This document shows positions 61,733-64,000 of a stretch of DNA of 64,000 bases, piece after piece (the first letter of the stretch is position 1; each line of letters starts with the position of its first letter). A model generated the notes under the pieces. The model had not been told where the DNA came from, ran no database searches, and worked only from the letters and a program-made list of their open reading frames with translations. The stretch comes from Chryseotalea sanaruensis (lineage in GTDB: Bacteria; Bacteroidota; Bacteroidia; Cytophagales; Cyclobacteriaceae), in NCBI RefSeq assembly GCF_003990915.1, contig NZ_BHXQ01000001.1, forward strand, positions 985,402 through 1,049,401. The letters are read 5' to 3'. The translations under genes were made by a program, and so were the position numbers.

Positions 61733-64000
61733 ATGAAGATTATCTGGTTTTTGGTCTCTTTGGTACTCACTTTGGCCTTGATTTTTGCACTTAACTCAAG
61801 TTGGCCCCTTGGTGGCACGCGCATCCCTCCTCTTGGTAAATTCTTAAGTCCTTTTGAGGGTTTCTGGCAAAATATTGAAGCTAAAGATCAGACTCTCAGT
61901 GCTGAACTAAATATTAGCGGACTTGATGAAGAAGTCTCTATTTATGTGGATAGTCTTTTAATCCCGCACATTTTTACTAACAACGAAGCTGACTTGTACC
62001 TGGCACAAGGCTTTGTTACGGCCAAACACAGGTTGTGGCAAATGGAATTTCAGACACATGCAGCAGCAGGACGTATTTCGGAAATAATTGGTGCCGGTAA
62101 AGACAATGCGGTGCTGAATTACGACCGTGGTCAGCGCAGACTGGGGATGGTTTATGGAGCACAGCATGCATTGGAAGCCATGGAAAAAGATGCTAACTCG
62201 AAATTAGCTGTCGAAAAATATACCGAAGGTATTAATCAATATATTCAATCACTTAGTTACAAAGACCTTCCTTTCGAATACAAGCTGCTGGATTATGCAC
62301 CAGAGCAATGGACGAAATTAAAATGTGCCTTACTACTTCGCAGCATGGCGCAAACACTTAATATGGGTGATAAGGATATTGAAATGACCAATACCTTAAA
62401 ACTCTTTGGCAAGGAAACTGTTGATTTACTTTTTCCTGATATGGAAAATGTAGGTGATCCCATTGTTGATAACACTGGCCAATGGAATTTCAATCCAGTC
62501 ACACTTGAAAGTGTACCCTCTGCCCTGCCTAATGAATTAATTAAGTTATCAGGAAAACTACCGCCCTCAGACCCAACCACTGGTAGCAATAACTGGGCGG
62601 TGAGTGGAAGCAAAACGGCCAACGGTGCCCCTATGCTAAGCAGTGATCCTCACTTAAATTTAAGTTTACCTTCCATCTGGTATGCCATACAACTGCATGC
62701 ACCTGGTATAAATGTAATGGGGGTTTCATTGCCTGGTGCTCCCCATGTTATTATTGGTTTTAACGATTCAGTATCCTGGGCAGTTACTAATGCACAACGT
62801 GATTTGGTTGACTGGTATAGCATTGAATTTAGAGATAGTACTAAAAGTGAGTACCTGCTCGACAGCAACTGGGTGAAAAGCAACATTGTGGAAGAGCGTT
62901 TTAATGTGCGCGGACAGAATGCTTTTATTGATAATGTTGTGTATACACATTGGGGACCCGTTACCTACGATGATACCTATCATGCTGAAGACAACCTAAA
63001 GCACCACGCTTTCCGATGGATTGCCCATGATGAATCGAATGAATCGCTGACCTTTTATAAACTTAACCGAGCCAATAATCATCAGGATTACATGGAAGCA
63101 CTAAATCATTACAGTGGCCCTGCTCAGAATTTTGCTTTCGCCTCTACAGGTGGTGATGTAGCCATGCGTGTGCAGGGTAAGTTTCCTGTAAGAAGAAAAG
63201 ATGAAGGCAAGTTTGTATTAGATGGCCGTAAAACCTCCAATGGATGGCAGGCCTTCATTCCCAACGAACAGAACGTAATGTATAAAAATCCGGAGCGTGG
63301 CTTTGTCAGCTCAGCTAATCAGTATCCGGCAGATGCAACCTATCCCTACTACATCACGGCTTCTAATTTTGAAGCTTATCGAAACAGACGCATTAACCAG
63401 GTGTTAAGCGCGCTTAGCAATGCCAAACCCGAAGATCTGATGAATTTGCAGAACGATAATTATAATCTAAAAGCTGCAGAGAGTCTCCCCTATTTTCTTG
63501 AACAAGTTGCTGATCTAGCCAACCTCACGGAGGCTGAAAAAGTGGCGCTAGATAAACTGAAAAGCTGGGATTACTTCAACAACGTTGATAGTGAGGGTGC
63601 TTCCTATTACGAAGCGTGGTGGGACGCTTTGATGCCGATGACCTGGGATGAATTCCGTAAAGAAAATGTATCGCTCTCCCGACCTACCACTTACCACACC
63701 ATTAAACTTTTAAAAGAACAACCTGAACTTGCTTGGTTCGACAGACAAGAAACACCTGAGAAGGAAAATGCTAAAGCATTACTGCAAGCAGCATTCAGAA
63801 AAGGTGTGGCTGATATTGAAGCATGGAAAAAGAGTAAGAACTCAACTACCGTTCCTTGGGCAGAATTCAAAGATTCTTATATAGGTCATTTGCTTCGCAT
63901 TGATGCCCTCAGCATTAAAATTAAACATGGTGGAAATCATGATATTGTCAACGCGCACTCACGTACGCATGGTCCTTCATGGAGAATGATTACCTCTATG
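61733..64000 (+). CDS. Penicillin acylase family protein, 3' truncated by window edge
   Basis: The first 756 codons of a gene that continues beyond the window; ATG at 61733 gives a signal-anchor-like N terminus (KIIWFLVSLVLTLALIFAL). It is an Ntn hydrolase made as a precursor: an alpha-chain region (DSLLIPHIFTNNEADLYLAQGFVTAKHRLWQMEF), a spacer, and the autoprocessing serine Ser285 in TTGSNNWAVSGSKTANGAPM at the beginning of the beta chain, followed by SSDPHLNL and VIIGFNDSVSWAVTN. The family hydrolyses amides such as beta-lactams or acyl-homoserine lactones; the natural substrate is unknown. It is divergent from kdsC and stands outside the glycan locus. Confidence 0.92.
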   Translation, partial: MKIIWFLVSLVLTLALIFALNSSWPLGGTRIPPLGKFLSPFEGFWQNIEAKDQTLSAELNISGLDEEVSIYVDSLLIPHIFTNNEADLYLAQGFVTAKHRLWQMEFQTHAAAGRISEIIGAGKDNAVLNYDRGQRRLGMVYGAQHALEAMEKDANSKLAVEKYTEGINQYIQSLSYKDLPFEYKLLDYAPEQWTKLKCALLLRSMAQTLNMGDKDIEMTNTLKLFGKETVDLLFPDMENVGDPIVDNTGQWNFNPVTLESVPSALPNELIKLSGKLPPSDPTTGSNNWAVSGSKTANGAPMLSSDPHLNLSLPSIWYAIQLHAPGINVMGVSLPGAPHVIIGFNDSVSWAVTNAQRDLVDWYSIEFRDSTKSEYLLDSNWVKSNIVEERFNVRGQNAFIDNVVYTHWGPVTYDDTYHAEDNLKHHAFRWIAHDESNESLTFYKLNRANNHQDYMEALNHYSGPAQNFAFASTGGDVAMRVQGKFPVRRKDEGKFVLDGRKTSNGWQAFIPNEQNVMYKNPERGFVSSANQYPADATYPYYITASNFEAYRNRRINQVLSALSNAKPEDLMNLQNDNYNLKAAESLPYFLEQVADLANLTEAEKVALDKLKSWDYFNNVDSEGASYYEAWWDALMPMTWDEFRKENVSLSRPTTYHTIKLLKEQPELAWFDRQETPEKENAKALLQAAFRKGVADIEAWKKSKNSTTVPWAEFKDSYIGHLLRIDALSIKIKHGGNHDIVNAHSRTHGPSWRMITSM

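Overview
The window comes from a member of the Bacteroidota, most likely a cytophagia-type bacterium. The clade markers seen are a protein with a type A type IX secretion (T9SS) C-terminal domain, a lipoprotein TamA homologue (TamL), an XrtF-type exosortase with its partner membrane protein, Bat-type VWA/TPR genes, YwqK/MORN-like repeats, an UpxY-type antiterminator, frequent GTG/TTG starts and few obvious Shine-Dalgarno sites. I found no rRNA, tRNA, CRISPR array or transposase gene.

Bases 1-12715 are mostly housekeeping genes on the plus strand. In order they are the 3' part of sucC with a clear intrinsic terminator, a DUF6089-like outer-membrane protein, a BatB/BatC-like pair, a thiolase with a terminator, a YwqK-repeat protein, purC, a STAS protein with a terminator, RNase Z and a queuosine-precursor transporter. 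A minus-strand SpoU-type RNA methyltransferase follows, then tamL, whose best start lies only 6 bp from the methyltransferase start.

Bases 12712-61658 are almost entirely minus-strand genes, tightly packed, devoted to one surface glycan. In the direction of transcription (right to left) the order is: kdsC and kdsA; a sulfate supply and activation block (SLC13 permease, cysC, cysD, cysN, cysQ); an UpxY/NusG-like antiterminator; a winged-helix regulator with a near-perfect palindrome upstream; Wza and Wzc export proteins; a Wzx flippase; a pseudaminic-acid-like block (pseB, pseC, aldo/keto reductase, two Gfo/Idh oxidoreductases, pseF, a double GNAT protein, pseI) with no recognisable PseG; an LIC12162-like protein, a sulfotransferase, four GT4 glycosyltransferases, an EpsG-like polymerase, an FkbM methyltransferase, two polysaccharide (de)acetylase-like paralogues, two asparagine-synthase homologues, a left-handed beta-helix acyltransferase, an epimerase with Phe in place of the catalytic Tyr, two ATP-grasp proteins, and a PglC-like initiating transferase. 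The left end of the locus holds PglD-, PglE- and PglF-like enzymes. Interleaved with these are xrtF, its partner gene, a large T9SS cargo protein and a 68-residue protein that is little more than a signal peptide plus an exosortase-like sorting tail.

My reading is that the locus makes a Wzx/Wzy-type polymer or glycolipid started on diacetylbacillosamine phosphate, decorated with a nonulosonic acid, probably sulfated with PAPS made by the cys genes, and exported by Wza/Wzc. The polymer structure, the sulfation target and the XrtF link are inference. Bases 61733-64000 hold the 5' part of a plus-strand penicillin-acylase-family gene that runs off the window.
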